Shown in pieces: positions 52,001-64,000 of a stretch of 64,000 nucleotides of DNA (position 1 is its first letter; each line of letters begins with the position of its first letter). The DNA lies in the NCBI GenBank assembly GCA_964036275.1, contig OZ038433.1, positions 3,966,013 to 4,030,012 of the forward strand, written 5' to 3'. Position numbers and translations under genes: made by a program. Under the pieces are notes generated by a model. That model was not told the DNA's origin, made no database searches, and saw nothing but the letters and a program-made list of their open reading frames with translations. The DNA is from Litoditis marina. Taxonomy: Eukaryota > Nematoda > Chromadorea > Rhabditida > Rhabditidae.

Positions 52001-55000
52001 GACAAGCTGACGCAGAAACTCACTCAGGTTGGTTTCGTTCAGTTTTCTTGGAATTGACCAGTAGTATGGTAATGTCGAATTGTTACACTGTCGTTTATTG
52101 TGGTGTACAACTTCGAGATAGTTTGCTATATGTGTTTGTTGATCATTATTTCGAATTCGATATATTCATTTCTTTCCATTTAGATGTACTCCATTTGACC
52201 AGCTCTAGGAAAATGTGTCACTAATCATTTTCCCGTTGTAGGAACTATCAGATGCATTGGTGGTAGCCTCGAGAGCTCTGCCGTCGTGGTGTGAACGACT
52301 CGTCTACGCCTATCCCTGTCTGTTCTCTATGGAAACCAGGTTAGCCAAGCTGACTGATACTTTTTTACGCTTAGCAATAATAGATGAAATGAAACCTCAG
52401 ACTGTGTTGAACGTGTGCATGGTACAATTAGTTATACCAACTTTTCGGCAATTTGAATGTTGCTGATGGCCACATAATAGGAATAAAAGGTTCTGCGGGT
52501 GGTAGGCTGGTAGGTATACTGGTTTGAACTATTTCACTGTCAATTAGGTAATGAAGAGAAAACCACCAACCAACTACCAACGCAATTTTTCATTACAGGA
52601 ACATGTATCTGAACAGCACTGCGTACGGTGTGTCTCGCGGTATCATGTGGCTGCAATCTCGTCGCGATGAAGCGGTGGATCGCGCACGCGGTGCGGCAGG
52701 CGGAGGTGGTGGTAGCGCGGTACGCAACGATCGATATCAGGAGTACAGAGTGGGCCGGTTGAAGCACGAGAGAGTCAAGGTGAGATCAGACAGCGGTTTT
52801 CGAGGTAAACAAAGACAAAACTATTTAATATATAAAATCAGAGTGGGAATTGAATTAGGGAAAGTCGAGTTCGACTCGACTCGTGATTTTCAAGTTTTGT
52901 GGGGTCCAGTTTCGAATTCGACTCAACAACTTCGTTCGGGATACATTTAAAAAAAGACGTGTGGTACCAGTCGGTGACTGAACTATTCTGAACTGATTAA
53001 GTTAATGTGCTCAGTAAGAGATGTACTCAAAACCGTTTCGACCCTGATTCAAGACGGTTTTGGCTTTTCTCAGAGGGTTGGGTCATCATCAGTTGAACCC
53101 CTCTGAGAAAATGAAAACAAACTGAAATGAGTACATTTTCAGATCACTCGCTCAGAGGAGGTACTGCTCGAACAGGCAATCAGACTGATGAAGTTCCATG
53201 CGGAAAGAAAGGCCATGCTGGAAATTGAGTACACTGGAGAGGAGGGAACCGGATTGGGACCAACTCTCGAGTTTTACGCTTTGGTAGGGGCTTGCTTGTT
53301 TCTCACCCCGATTCCCCATTTTCTGTTAGGTGGGTATAGAGAAGCCATTCCACATCAAGTTTCGCCTATGATCATATGTTTTAGGTTGCTGCTGAGCTGC
53401 AGAGAAAGGCATTGGCTATCTGGTTGTGTGACGACATGGATGAGCATCAGTTGAAGATGGAGGAAAGAGAGTTGGATCTTGGAGAGGGCAAGAAACCACC
53501 AGGGTATGTGGATGGGTTTTTCGAGCAGCTCCAAATTGCTTGTTTGTAAATGAATCTTGTATTACAGTCAAATCAACATTTGGAGTATGTTTTTTTCCCG
53601 GAATTGGAACAATTTCTCGTCTTGTCGACTAAGCGTATGAGTGTGACATTTCATCAGTGTAATTGTTGTATGTTTCAGTTTCTACGTGCGTCGGGTGGGT
53701 GGTCTGTTCCCGGCTCCCCTACCGCCCCACACGGAAGAAGTCCGCAGGGCGTCTGAGATGTTCCGAACACTGGGAATCTTCCTGGCCAAGGTGCGTATTC
53801 AATCCATTGCCGCTGTTTTTCTGGTTTTCCACTTGTTCGTATTACTCAAGTCTGTTGGATCTATTTGAATGTTTCGTGTCAAACAGATGCCAAGTTTTCA
53901 GTTTTGCGAATCGTAGTGCGCAGCTCGTCACGCATGTCTAAGCCAAAAGAGATACATATGCGTGATTCTTTGATTTGAATACAAAACAGTAACGATTTTG
54001 TCTGGTTAACCAAGTGGTTGTGTTGAGGTGTTGCAAGACGGTCGTCTGGTAGATCTACCCCTGGCTCGTCCCTTCCTCAAGATGGTTGTCAATCCAGATG
54101 TCAACGAGGCCGAACAGCCAACCCTCGAACGGGTTCTGTCCTTGGATGACTTTGAGGAAGTTCACCCGGTTAAAGGTACGCGAACCGAAAACGAGGTTGG
54201 TTTGTGGCACAAGTGGCAAACAGTCCTCCGTTTCGTTTGGGGTCGGGGGCCATTTATTTGTATTTGTTAATGTCATCGGTTCGAACGAGCTTTACTGTTT
54301 GACTGTGAGCGGCGAGTAGCTGGTTGGTCACTTCGAGCCTAATTACATGTAATTGAACATGGTTGTATTTAGGTGGTTTCCTGAAGGAGCTGCGTGCCTT
54401 GGCGCAACGCAAACGTGCCATCGAGAACGACCCCGCACTGGACAGAGATGCGAAACGAAGAAAGATCGACGAACTCAAGCTGTGCATTCACGGGACTCGT
54501 TGTCGGGTAGAGGACTTGGCTCTCAATTTCACGTGAGTTCATTTTGTGATGGCGACAACTACGAGTAGACAGAGTGGTCTACTCGTGATTAAAGACGTGG
54601 CGTTTTGTTGCAAAGTGACATTGTTGTTTTGGTCACGAATTCATTCCTCCGGTTAGTAGTGTTCTTGATGAGTTCTTGATAAGGTTCGATCAAGGTACAC
54701 GTTGCATTGATGAATATGCTTTTAAATATTGTACTTATTGATTTCTCTGCAGTGTGAATCCGCCGTCGGCCGTGTTCGAATACGATGAGATGGAGTTGGT
54801 GGAGGGTGGGGCTGACATGGATGTCACCATGGACAATGTCGAGATATACGTGCAGAAATGCTCCGATTTCTATCTGAACACGGGTATCATGGAACAGGTA
54901 CGCGGCTTGCTTTGATAGATATAATTATGTTTGTGTACGGACTATTTCATTCGTTTGTCACTTTGTTCCTGTTGTACAATACACTTATTATTGATATCAA

Positions 55001-56347
55001 TCGTGAAAGCTGTCCGTAGAGGGTGCTTCTGAATGAACAATTAAAACAAATAATGAAAAGAGTAAGATTTTCCTGGTTCTAGATAGAAATTCATCAATGA
55101 ATTCATCATTTCTTTTAATTACTAAAAAATCACCTAATTTGGAAAAAGTTTTGTTTGAGCGCTCATATCGTAGGTAATGCCTAATGCGGTCAATTATGAA
55201 ATCATTAATTCAAACTAAGATTTTCTGTTCAGATGCGAGCATTCCGAGAAGGATTCGACCGTGTGTTCCCTATGAAATCACTCCGTCCTTACAGTCCGGA
55301 TGAAATACAGGTCAGTTGTTTGTAGCTTTTGCTCAATTTTCAATAAAATAGGTGCGAATAATTGACATAATTATTATGACAATGTGGTAATTGCGAATTC
55401 GTTGGCTGGTGGAAACGGATATCGTGTTCATAAAATGTATTTTTGAAAAATAGTTAATATTTTACATTGCGTCGTTTCTAGGCGGTGGTCGAGCCAATCT
55501 TCCCTTGAGAATGTTTTTATCACGTGATTTCTAATATCTTTCGCATATCTGTTGTGTTTCAGCGACTGATTTCTGGCGAGCAGTGTCCCGAGTGGTCTCG
55601 TGAGGACGTCATGAACTACACTGAGCCGAAACTCGGCTACTCGAAGGAGTCGCCCGGCTTCCTCCGATTCGTCGAGGTGCTGGTTGGTCTGAATGCTCAG
55701 GAGAGAAAGAACTTTCTCCAGTTTGCCACCGGATGCTCCAGTTTACCGCCAGGTATGTATCCTAATGCTCATTCTTCTCCTCCTTTTATGATGAGTGAGT
55801 TATTTGAACAGATAAGTAAGCGATTATGTAGTGAAAACCAATATCCAGCTTATTTTCTTACTGACTGCTCGTCACCTCTCATACAAGGATTTGTATTGCG
55901 TGGTTAGTTACACGTTGGATTTGTTGACAAGCATCTCTTGTAACTGTTGTGGGAATAGAAAATAATATGTTCACTGAATTTGGTGTGCTCATACTCAAAC
56001 TCGCATGCGTTACTACTATGTTCTCTTTTCAGGAGGTCTGGCCAATTTGCATCCAAGATTGACAATCGTTCGCAAAGTGGAAAGTGGAGATGGCAGTTAT
56101 CCATCGGTTCGTTTACGATTGATGTTGTTCCACGTGTTAGTTCAAAATTTCCAAAAAAAAAAGAAGAAAGTCTTTATTTGGTTCATTTAATGTATTAATT
56201 AGGGGAGGAAAGAAAATTTCTTTATCATTTTAATTCCAGGTGAATACGTGTGTGCATTATCTGAAGTTGCCGGAGTACTCTTCGGCTGATATTCTTCGCG
56301 AACGTCTTCTGACTGCAGTCAACGAGAAGGGTTTCCATCTCAACTAG
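28069..56347 (+). CDS. HECTD1: HECTD1 orthologue, HECT-domain E3 ubiquitin ligase, 62 exons plus a microexon
   Basis: E3 ubiquitin ligase close to vertebrate HECTD1 end to end (about 2616-2623 aa; human 2610). Order: armadillo-like N-terminus (starts MDGIDPD), ankyrin repeats about 361-470, SUN-like domain about 1190-1345 ([20 protein letters not shown]), MIB/HERC2 domain about 1403-1470 ([12 protein letters not shown]), acidic tracts about 1700-1740 and 1860, HECT domain from about 2140 ending EKGFHLN. Catalytic Cys is in [10 protein letters not shown] (codon 55734-55736). Exons: 28069-28140, 28409-28552, 28890-28955, 29218-29293, 29489-29610, 30309-30431, 31023-31243, 31470-31608, 32002-32118, 32327-32422, (32500-32520), 32594-32662, 32828-32978, 33240-33370, 33584-33692, 33904-34007, 34334-34423, 34567-34628, 34730-34853, 35052-35179, 35346-35477, 35760-35964, 36156-36336, 36789-36940, 37101-37205, 37381-37539, 37870-38069, 38291-38374, 38512-38695, 38948-39042, 39142-39250, 39469-39580, 39806-39957, 40203-40268, 40502-40608, 40767-40903, 41205-41468, 41689-41784, 42058-42196, 42427-42543, 42798-42911, 43205-43348, 43706-43806, 44075-44265, 44625-44675, 44932-45078, 45320-45442, 46023-46133, 46425-46565, 51537-51662, 51920-52027, 52242-52339, 52599-52779, 53143-53283, 53385-53503, 53679-53790, 54028-54175, 54373-54532, 54753-54897, 55233-55310, 55563-55752, 56033-56106, 56240-56347. 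Phase is consistent throughout, with no frameshift. The low-complexity middle (exons 36-49) is the least certain part. Confidence 0.95.
28742..28860. repeat. CCAGTAAGGT inverted-repeat element, copy 1 (HECTD1 intron 2)
   Basis: Begins ACCAGTAAGGTCTGACTATT and contains AAAGTAGACCAATTTTCTTG, which is the reverse complement of part of the copy at 38771-38878. A third, partial copy starts at 37558 in another HECTD1 intron. Confidence 0.5.
30580..30850 (-). mobile_element. Poly-G/poly-C element, copy 1 (HECTD1 intron 6)
   Basis: About 270 bp built of C-runs and G-runs joined by ATTGTACAA-type words. It includes 12 consecutive C (30790-30801) and 21 consecutive G (30812-30832) around TTAAGGTGAA. 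The end near AATTGTACAATTTTCCC matches, inverted, the start of the copy at 45487-45770. Probably a non-autonomous inverted-repeat element; strong G-quadruplex and hairpin potential. Confidence 0.7.
32500..32520 (+). other. HECTD1: Probable 21-base in-frame microexon of HECTD1
   Basis: Flanked by a strong acceptor (CCCTTTTCTTTAG) and donor (GTGAGC), it sits between two phase-0 exons and encodes NDVHCRG, which resembles NADVNKG at the start of the next exon. Inclusion would add seven residues within the ankyrin repeats. It may be alternatively used; human HECTD1 reads across this point without it. Confidence 0.5.
37558..37650. repeat. CCAGTAAGGT element, partial copy (HECTD1 intron)
   Basis: Shares GCATACACCAGTAAGGT and CTATTCGACA with the copy at 28742; only one end is clear. 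Confidence 0.4.
38771..38878. mobile_element. 108-bp MITE-like CCAGTAAG element (HECTD1 intron)
   Basis: CCAGTAAGATGGTC at the left and ATAGACCTTACTGG at the right form terminal inverted repeats. The middle contains TGCCGAAAACAAGAAAATTT, matched inverted in the copy at 28742-28860. Confidence 0.6.
42291..42380 (+). repeat. Dispersed TTGTAGTTTG element (HECTD1 intron)
   Basis: Head TTGTAGTTTGATGTCC and inner GTGGGATCACACTGCGAAC align with the copy at 12348-12471. Confidence 0.4.
45487..45770 (+). mobile_element. Poly-C/poly-G element, copy 2 (HECTD1 intron 47)
   Basis: About 285 bp with ends GGGAAAATTGTACAATTGCC and GGACAATTGTACAAT, a 17-base C-run (45526-45542), and blocks such as CACAATACAAAGTGGGGG. 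It is the inverted relative of 30580-30850, sharing GACGTTTAACAATCACCCC and GGACGTTGTACAATCACCCC-type words. Confidence 0.7.
46856..48025. repeat. 1170-bp tandem unit, copy 1
   Basis: Begins ATCCCCTTGGGGTCATATAC and repeats directly at 48026 with an exact 1170-base offset. The two copies look identical, down to the same open frames in both. The unit holds two GC-rich cores (about 47072 and 47182) with their downstream stretches. It lies inside the 5-kb HECTD1 intron 46566-51536. Confidence 0.95.
48026..49195. repeat. 1170-bp tandem unit, copy 2
   Basis: Direct repeat of 46856-48025 with no difference seen on reading. It is followed by the first 30-40 bases of a third unit (49196-49235), then a diverged continuation to about 49370 that still shares AACTTGCTTCAAAATTCATA. 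Confidence 0.95.
50235..50760. repeat. Tandem array of about seven 71-bp units
   Basis: Units follow the pattern ACGAAATACGTNGGCAGGC, TACAAAAACGTGAAACATTT, TAGCAGTAAGTTGGCACGTG, with roughly 70-85% identity. Even units show a variant arm (CTTTTTGACAGTACAATG). No coding potential; lies in the same HECTD1 intron. Confidence 0.8.
50843..51050. repeat. Tandem array of 60-bp units (about 3.5 copies)
   Basis: GGTACTGTATCATTTG-type words start at 50849, 50909, 50969 and 51029, an exact 60-base period. Each unit also has a GCGCGCACAGGTCCT-type word and GGAATAAA. Confidence 0.9.
51135..51335. repeat. Two GC-rich modules, about 119 bp apart
   Basis: The cores at 51147 (GTGCACGCAACGCGATA) and 51266 (GTGCACGCGACGCGA) are each preceded by alternating CG and followed by AATTAGGTTTANCAGTACGAAA, paralleling the modules at 47072-47250 and 17190-17400. 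Ends about 200 bases before HECTD1 exon 51537. Confidence 0.8.
53028..53111. other. Two adjacent perfect hairpins just before HECTD1 exon 53143
   Basis: CAAAACCGT (53028-53036) pairs with ACGGTTTTG (53054-53062), and TTTTCTCAGAGGG (53065-53077) pairs with CCCTCTGAGAAAA (53099-53111). They occupy the region where the branch point and polypyrimidine tract of this intron should lie. Confidence 0.6.
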
Positions 56348-57629
56348 TTCCCAGCATATGGTATATCTAGACTGACACCAATATCCCTTTCACATCATGG
56401 TACGGTACATCAACGACATATGGGAATTGTTATGTTCTAGTGCACAACTATGATATCAATTCAATTATTTCTTCGCCGTTTTCAGATTTCGTAGATTGTT
56501 TCTTATGTGTGTGTGATCCCGGTAGATCGGCTCAACTGGTTTTCCACATTTTCGCTGTTTCGTTTTAATGCATTTTTCGTTGTATATAGCGAGGGTTTCA
56601 TTTTTTTCTATTTTTCCGGTGTTTTTATAGTTTTTAGGTGATTGAATGTGCACTTTTTGACTGATATTGGCTCTAGTAGTATCGGTGTCTACTTTGAACC
56701 ACAAAACGAGGGTGAATAATATTACGCTCAGGACTCGCAGGGCCAGGAGTTTTCTCCACACTTTTTTTTTACCAGAATATGGCATTGTGAGCCTGTAGCT
56801 GTAATCCACAAGATAGCCTTATTTCATAGCAATATTTTTTCGAAAGACCCACCTCCATTTGAGTATATCATATTTGTTTTCTTTGACCCATTTCGTTTGT
56901 GCCCCCTAGCTGTATGTAAGCCTCGTTTTGGCGTGTTTTTGGTTAATAAAATTTTCAATCTTATCTCCATATTTTGGATTAAAAAAACAGTGAATAAACT
57001 GCGAAAGTATCTTTCGGAGTGGAAGTATGGGTCGTTGTATGTTGATTCATTTTAATCGCCTACCGAGCTGCTTATGAGCAAACAGTCAGTCGTATGTTCG
57101 AAATACCGTCATTTGCGTTCCATTTCGAATATTGATTTGGCCTGTTGGACTTGTTTTATTTCCGTTCCTATGACCATGGTGATCAGTTGTGTATTGTAAT
57201 TCACTTCGAGAGACATTTTAAATGGGCACATTTCTTCCTGAACCGACTCTTCCAGAACCAAAATCGAACCACTTCTCCCCGACCCAAAAACCGAACCACT
57301 AGCGTACTTACTGACAGGCAACCGGACCGAACCCTAATAAACGTTACGTAGTCGACCAACTTTGGCATTAATTAGTTGAGGGTTCCTCCGATGTCAGCCA
57401 AAATTTGGTCCGGTTTTGAAACGAATCAATTCACTAGAGTCTAAATTTCATTTAGTTCACTTCTTGACAGCGCCATACTCGACAGACTACAATTTACAGC
57501 TGGCCTGTCTCTTGAAAGCAAACAAGGTATTGCCGTTTCCAGCGAATTTTGAGATTTCCGTTATATATATTCGAGAATATCTACTTACAGCAATTAATCA
57601 CGCTTCGTTATGTATAGTTCTGTTTCCAG
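56348..57629. other. HECTD1 3' region and BLOC1S5 upstream region
   Basis: A consensus AATAAA at 56945-56950 is a plausible HECTD1 polyadenylation signal, giving a 3' untranslated region of about 600 bases. Apart from a small minus-strand frame (56465-56785), no gene is recognised. A 70-codon minus-strand frame at 57109-57321 has no recognised match. Confidence 0.45.
56465..56785 (-). CDS. Possible small single-pass membrane protein, 106 aa
   Basis: An ATG-started open frame on the minus strand encodes a short basic start (PYSGKKKVWRK), one hydrophobic segment (LLALRVLSVILFTLVLWF, residues about 17-34) and a long hydrophilic lysine- and asparagine-rich tail with CGKPVEPIYRDH. The positive-inside pattern would suit a signal-anchor protein. 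I recognise no family. It lies antisense in the probable HECTD1 3' untranslated region and may be a chance frame. Confidence 0.25.
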   Translation of the reverse strand: MPYSGKKKVWRKLLALRVLSVILFTLVLWFKVDTDTTRANISQKVHIQSPKNYKNTGKIEKNETLAIYNEKCIKTKQRKCGKPVEPIYRDHTHIRNNLRNLKTAKK

Positions 57630-58603
57630 ATGTCGATTCCCGCTGTTGTAAAAGATGTAGAACTGGTAGGAGAGCACCTGTTTGACCACACCCCTATTGT
57701 CCGAGCGGAAATAGACAGATTCGTTGAAAGGTACATAGCACCTATAAGTTTCATCTATCCTAATTACCTTTGGGGCTAGATTTACAAGTAGGAGTTATTG
57801 TCAATTGATAGTTTTTGTCCACTGATACTACAATATTGTAAAAACGACTCTTCGTTCGAAATTACTGTGGATAATTGTTACCTTTTCCAAACTGCTGCTA
57901 TTTCAATAATTCAAGCCTGCTTCACTGTTTTCATTCTAGGTTCGAGAAGAATGAGCGCCATCGAGAGTTCGATGGAATATTACGGGCAAGCCATGCGGTT
58001 CGTCACTTTTCTCATATACTTACACCCGATTAACTGATAGAAACCGTAAGTCTGTTTCAGAAATTCAGCGCACTACCCCCAGGAATCTTTCTCAATTTGG
58101 TTTACTTTGAAACATCATTTATATGATCTTCATATGTCTTTCAGTTGGTGGAGGCGGCCGAAACTCCCGTGGAACCTCTCTTCGATACGGGCAAAATGCA
58201 GAAACTAATCGGCGAAATTGACGAAGTCACCGAACGCATAAAGAAATTGGTTCAGCCAACTTATGAGAAGGTGAACATCTCCATTCAACTTGATTATATT
58301 GTTAGTCAATTACATAGTCATGTGAAACACTGCAGAATTCAAAAGAAACGTGCTATGACAAAATGCACGATAGAATGCTAACTTCACGTGACTATTCATG
58401 TTACTTGTAGTATAAGTATCGGATTACATCTTTCTTTTTAATTTCTAAAATTTCAGCCAATTAATTTCATGTTTTAGGAGCACGACGCATATTTGACTGA
58501 GATTCGAGAAGGACAGCAAGAATATCTAGAGTTGTGTCGCAAGGAGGCACAAAGAAAGATGAGAATAGCAGCTGGTGGACGACAATCAACGTCTGACAGC
58601 TGA
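57630..58603 (+). CDS. BLOC1S5: BLOC1S5 (Muted) orthologue, BLOC-1 subunit, 4 exons
   Basis: Exons 57630-57730, 57940-57997, 58145-58270 and 58478-58603 join in phase into 136 aa. The N-terminal part (GEHLFDHTPIVRAEIDRFVE, then RFEKNERHREFD) matches the most conserved stretch of Muted, where vertebrates have a leucine-leucine-aspartate-histidine start and an EFEEKR-type end. The rest is predicted helical and coiled coil (LIGEIDEVTERIKKLVQ), as expected for a BLOC-1 subunit. BLOC-1 works in the cytosol on endosomal membranes in making lysosome-related organelles. It is shorter than the human protein (187 aa), mainly at both ends. The ATG directly follows a TTTCCAG acceptor. HECTD1 lies 1.28 kb upstream on the same strand. 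Confidence 0.8.
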
Positions 58604-58715
58604 TCATTTTGATCTATAGTTTAATAATAATGCGTAATCTTTGTTGTGATTGAAAACCTAGTCACTATTTCGCGAACCCAAAAGCCGCCATGTTATAGTT
58701 GTATATTGTACAGTA

Positions 58716-58721
58716 TTTATT
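58716..58721 (-). terminator. Likely polyadenylation signal of EXOSC6
   Basis: AATAAA on the minus strand, about 110 bases after the EXOSC6 stop. It lies inside the 3' untranslated region of the convergent BLOC1S5, so the two transcripts should overlap. Confidence 0.5.
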
Positions 58722-58757
58722 ATATGAAACATCATCTCATTAACTTCCTTTTCGCAT

Positions 58758-58763
58758 AATAAA
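58758..58763 (+). terminator. Polyadenylation signal of BLOC1S5
   Basis: AATAAA 155 bases after the BLOC1S5 stop codon; consensus and well placed. Confidence 0.6.
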
Positions 58764-58831
58764 GATTCATTGTAACAGAATAAACAACAAAAACAATGTG
58801 AAAACGGTAACAAAACTAATTAAGAGAACAT

Positions 58832-60984
58832 TTAGTTATTGGTGATAGAGGAAAGAATGGATTGCCTGACTACCGGGTACAACCGAACCGCCTGATCCAT
58901 TCCGAAGGAAATCGCATCGTTCACAATGCGAGATGAAAGAGCACCCTGCACATCACAACATACTACCTGAAATATCAAACCGTACACAAAAACTATTACT
59001 CTCCTTCTTCATTTTATTATCGAAATTTAGCTTTATAAATTGAATAAATATTTCAAATTCGTAGCAATATGGAATACGAGAATATAAATAACCTGGTTGA
59101 GATTGGGCATGAGAGCCATGGTGAGGTAGCCGACTCCTTTTGGCGAGGTGCCAGCTGGGTCAACTGAAAAATCACCCGCCGAAGAGACAGATACCGATGC
59201 CGCCACCAGCACATCCAGAACCTTCAAATGTACTTCTTATTTATGGTGAGGTGCCAGCTGGGTAAATGTAATTATACAATCAATTAATCATATATATATA
59301 TATATATATATATAATTATACAATTTCATTTTCATTTTAACAGGTAGAGTCATGAAAAAAAAGAAGTTAGGGTTTACGGCAAGGCATACTTGAAAGGCAT
59401 ACTAAAAATGCCTTGCTTCTTATCTTCTTTGTCCGCACGAAATACGTTATTCCATTGAAAACTGAACATACTGGGCATTTTCTGCGGTCAATCTACAATA
59501 AAAAACCATACCTCAATGCCGGAATGTACCAGTGCTAAAGCAGACACAATCAACGCTGTTTGCAGTACACCACCATCGCTGGATAGGACAGAGATCTGAA
59601 AACTCCACTTCATTCCATACCGTAAAACAGTTGAAAACTTGGTCGAACAGCGGATTTTTGGAAATTCGAAATATTCACAGAAATTTCATATTGCTTATAG
59701 TCTGTTTCACGCAATTATGACCCTCTGCAGTAATCCGCGCGAACTTCCAGGTTCGCGTTAGGTTATTGATGTTTTCAGAATGACTTATATATTCGCTATG
59801 GTGTTTTCTACCTTTACTTCTACAAACTCTGAAAGTTTGAAACCAAAATGATAATTTATTCATTAGAAAAAGCCTCCTGAATATTTTACAGATTACTGTA
59901 GAAGGACATTGATTGGTGAAACGAACTATAGCTGGCAGCAGCTTGAAAAATGGATGCTTCGTAGTCTGTTTCCGCAACACAAACACTCCCACATTTACTT
60001 GGAACTACAGAAATGAAAATGATTAAGAGTGGAACTTCAACTTACTGTAGAACTCATATCTAACCAACCTCTATTTCAATTTGACTCTTGGCGTATTTGC
60101 TCAACTGTATCACTCCCGAAAGTGAGCTCTTCAGTTGTGCTCTCAACTTCTCCTCTTCACAGCCTTTCAAGGTTATCTGAATTCAAATACTAATTCTAAA
60201 ACGAGTCAAACTTCTAAATAAAATCTATAAGAATAACACTAACATTGGTGATTATTCCCTTATTCCCGATTATTCCCTTATGAAATTATGTGTGTTTGTT
60301 TTCACATACACTACAGACAATAACTCCAAATAGGTCATTTTGCGCTGGCTAGCTAACCCACAAGAAAATATAAGTTATGGGTGGAGTACGTGTAAAGTTA
60401 TAGAGTTATATATGTCGAGTCGTTAGCAAAAGTAAACGAAGAAAACAACATACCAATACAGAGCCACTGTGAAAATCTCCACCTCCATCCTCCTTGGGGC
60501 CGTGGCTGGAATTAAGGGATTCTGCATGTAACTTCACTTTTTTTTTCCACAAGCTTAAATATAACTCATCTATGATAAAGAGTACTCATCTATCTAAAAG
60601 AGTATTTATCAATCTTAAAAAGGAAAATCTGTCTTAAAGAAAACTCTGGTAATGGGAAACTCACACTTGAGCTAAAACTCTCGTGTTTCCGAATTCTCCG
60701 TAGGCCGAACCTCTCGAACCATCGAAAACGCCACATTTGAGGCCTAGAATGCTAATATAGAAGCTGACGAACGAAGACAGTACAGAAATATGAGACTTCC
60801 ACCTATCAATTCGATCCTTCTAATAGACAACGATCGTTTAGGGCGACAAAAAAAGTAAATGTTTCTTGATAATGAACTCACAAATAGGTCGAAATCCTTT
60901 GACTTCATCCTTCTCCGGAGTAGATGTACTCTCCAACTGCAACTCAGCCAGAGAAACAGTAAAATTCGATTTCACAAAAGACAT
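58832..60984 (-). CDS. EXOSC6: EXOSC6/MTR3 orthologue, RNA exosome ring subunit, 7 exons
   Basis: Minus-strand exons 60984-60882, 60743-60665, 60505-60454, 60176-60069, 59595-59512, 59221-59093 and 58966-58832 join in phase into 229 aa. It is an RNase PH-fold protein. GSRGSAYGEFGNTRVLAQV matches the N-terminal RNase PH strand region, and LSSDGGVLQTALIVSALAL the conserved DGG helix. LTMALMPNLNQV and AVRLYPVVRQSIL are closest to MTR3 rather than RRP41 or RRP46. The protein is one of six ring subunits of the RNA exosome, structural rather than catalytic in animals, acting in nucleus and cytoplasm on RNA decay and processing. Human EXOSC6 is longer (272 aa). The ATG lies two bases after a TTTGTTCAG acceptor. 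PLPBP ends about 390 bp upstream on the same strand. Confidence 0.85.
59286..59313. repeat. (AT)n microsatellite
   Basis: About 14 AT units in an EXOSC6 intron. Confidence 0.95.
59808..59921 (+). repeat. Dispersed repeat, copy B (partner at 4018-4132)
   Basis: Matches 4018-4132 in the same orientation, within an EXOSC6 intron (60068-59596). Shares CTACAAACTCTGAA, GAAAAAGCC and GATTACTGTAGAAGGACAT. Confidence 0.7.
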
Positions 60985-61372
60985 ATCTGAACAAAAAACT
61001 TATGAAAAAGCCATAAATGAATAAATGTTGACGAAGGAACAACAAGGCAATGTACGTGAAAACAATCAAGGAACATAAGCCTATGTATTGGAACAAAACC
61101 CAACAATCGTATAGAATTTGTTTATTTGATTTTATATCTACACTAGAAAATATACACGACACGATACCCACTAAAACATGAAAATGACGAATTTAAGCAA
61201 AATTGGAATAATGTACTATACACGTACCTAGCATATAAGACCAAAAAACATAAGAAATGGACAAAATGCGGAGGAACATTACCAACTTTTTCATTAAAAG
61301 GAAATCACTAAAGCTAAACACAGTGTACAATAAACTACCAAAACTTGATCTTGTTATTCTAGCATGTAATAT

Positions 61373-63707
<2,335 letters not shown>

Positions 63708-64000
63708 GTTCTGGAATCCCCACCAGTTCTTAGCTTGATGTTTTTGTGTCCAAATCTGAAGCAGGCCGCGCGAACGTTGCATACACAATCGTCAAAGCTA
63801 GATAGACTGAAAACAACAAGTATTAGTGAAAAGTGGGGGGACCAACAAATGTGTGAGTTGTGTTTGGTTTGACCTCTATATCAGCAAAAAATGAACGATA
63901 CGAATTGCTGTTATACTGTAGCAGTAGTATTCTGCAAAAATAGAACAATACCAATGTTGCACAGTGGTTCACGAGGCCCGCATAACATTTCAGAATTCAG
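63708..64000. other. Right edge of window, nothing recognised
   Basis: No exon of a known family is evident; this may be the 5' flank of PLPBP. Confidence 0.4.

Noticed and set aside
57109..57321. 70-codon minus-strand frame before BLOC1S5
   Set aside because: No recognised domain, no clear splice sites and no start context; kept only as a note.

Overview
The window is animal nuclear DNA from a compact, AT-rich invertebrate genome; I cannot name the species. Genes are cut into many short exons with GT-AG introns, and a biogenic-amine-type receptor and a Cys-loop channel point to a bilaterian. Six protein-coding genes could be rebuilt exon by exon with consistent reading phase. In all six a 3' splice acceptor lies 0-21 bases before the start codon, which suggests spliced-leader trans-splicing and would fit nematodes, flatworms, rotifers, tardigrades and some other groups.

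Layout. 1-7875: no recognised gene; repeats, including a 1170-bp foldback element, tRNA-like sequences and pyrimidine-rich tracts. 7876-12329 (+): an aminergic G-protein-coupled receptor, 8 exons, about 394 aa. 13266-21982 (-): a divergent anion-type Cys-loop channel subunit, 14 exons, about 608 aa, complete from signal peptide to TM4; its introns hold a broken CR1/Jockey-like LINE, a Harbinger-like MITE, a long hairpin and a 333-bp inverted-repeat element. 21983-28068: no recognised gene; small repeats and a GC-rich patch before the next gene. 28069-56347 (+): HECTD1, a HECT E3 ubiquitin ligase, 62 exons plus a probable 21-base microexon, about 2620 aa; its introns carry two inverted copies of a poly-G/poly-C element and a 5-kb repeat cluster with two 1170-bp direct copies that look identical. 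57630-58603 (+): BLOC1S5 (Muted). 58832-60984 (-): EXOSC6/MTR3. 61373-63707 (-): PLPBP/PROSC. The last 300 bases show nothing recognisable.

The genes are not one pathway. The receptor and channel are neuronal-type signalling proteins arranged tail to tail. HECTD1, BLOC1S5, EXOSC6 and PLPBP are housekeeping genes for ubiquitination, lysosome-related organelle trafficking, RNA decay and vitamin B6 homeostasis. PLPBP and EXOSC6 lie head to tail with about 390 bp between them and could be co-transcribed.

The most unusual signal is in the repeats: a GC-rich core (GTGCACGCGACGCGACA) followed by a loosely conserved stretch of about 65-100 bases recurs in three otherwise different repeat contexts, including the 1170-bp tandem unit and the 1170-bp foldback element. 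A second family, about 125-140 bp long and starting TTGTAGTTTG, occurs at ten or more sites.
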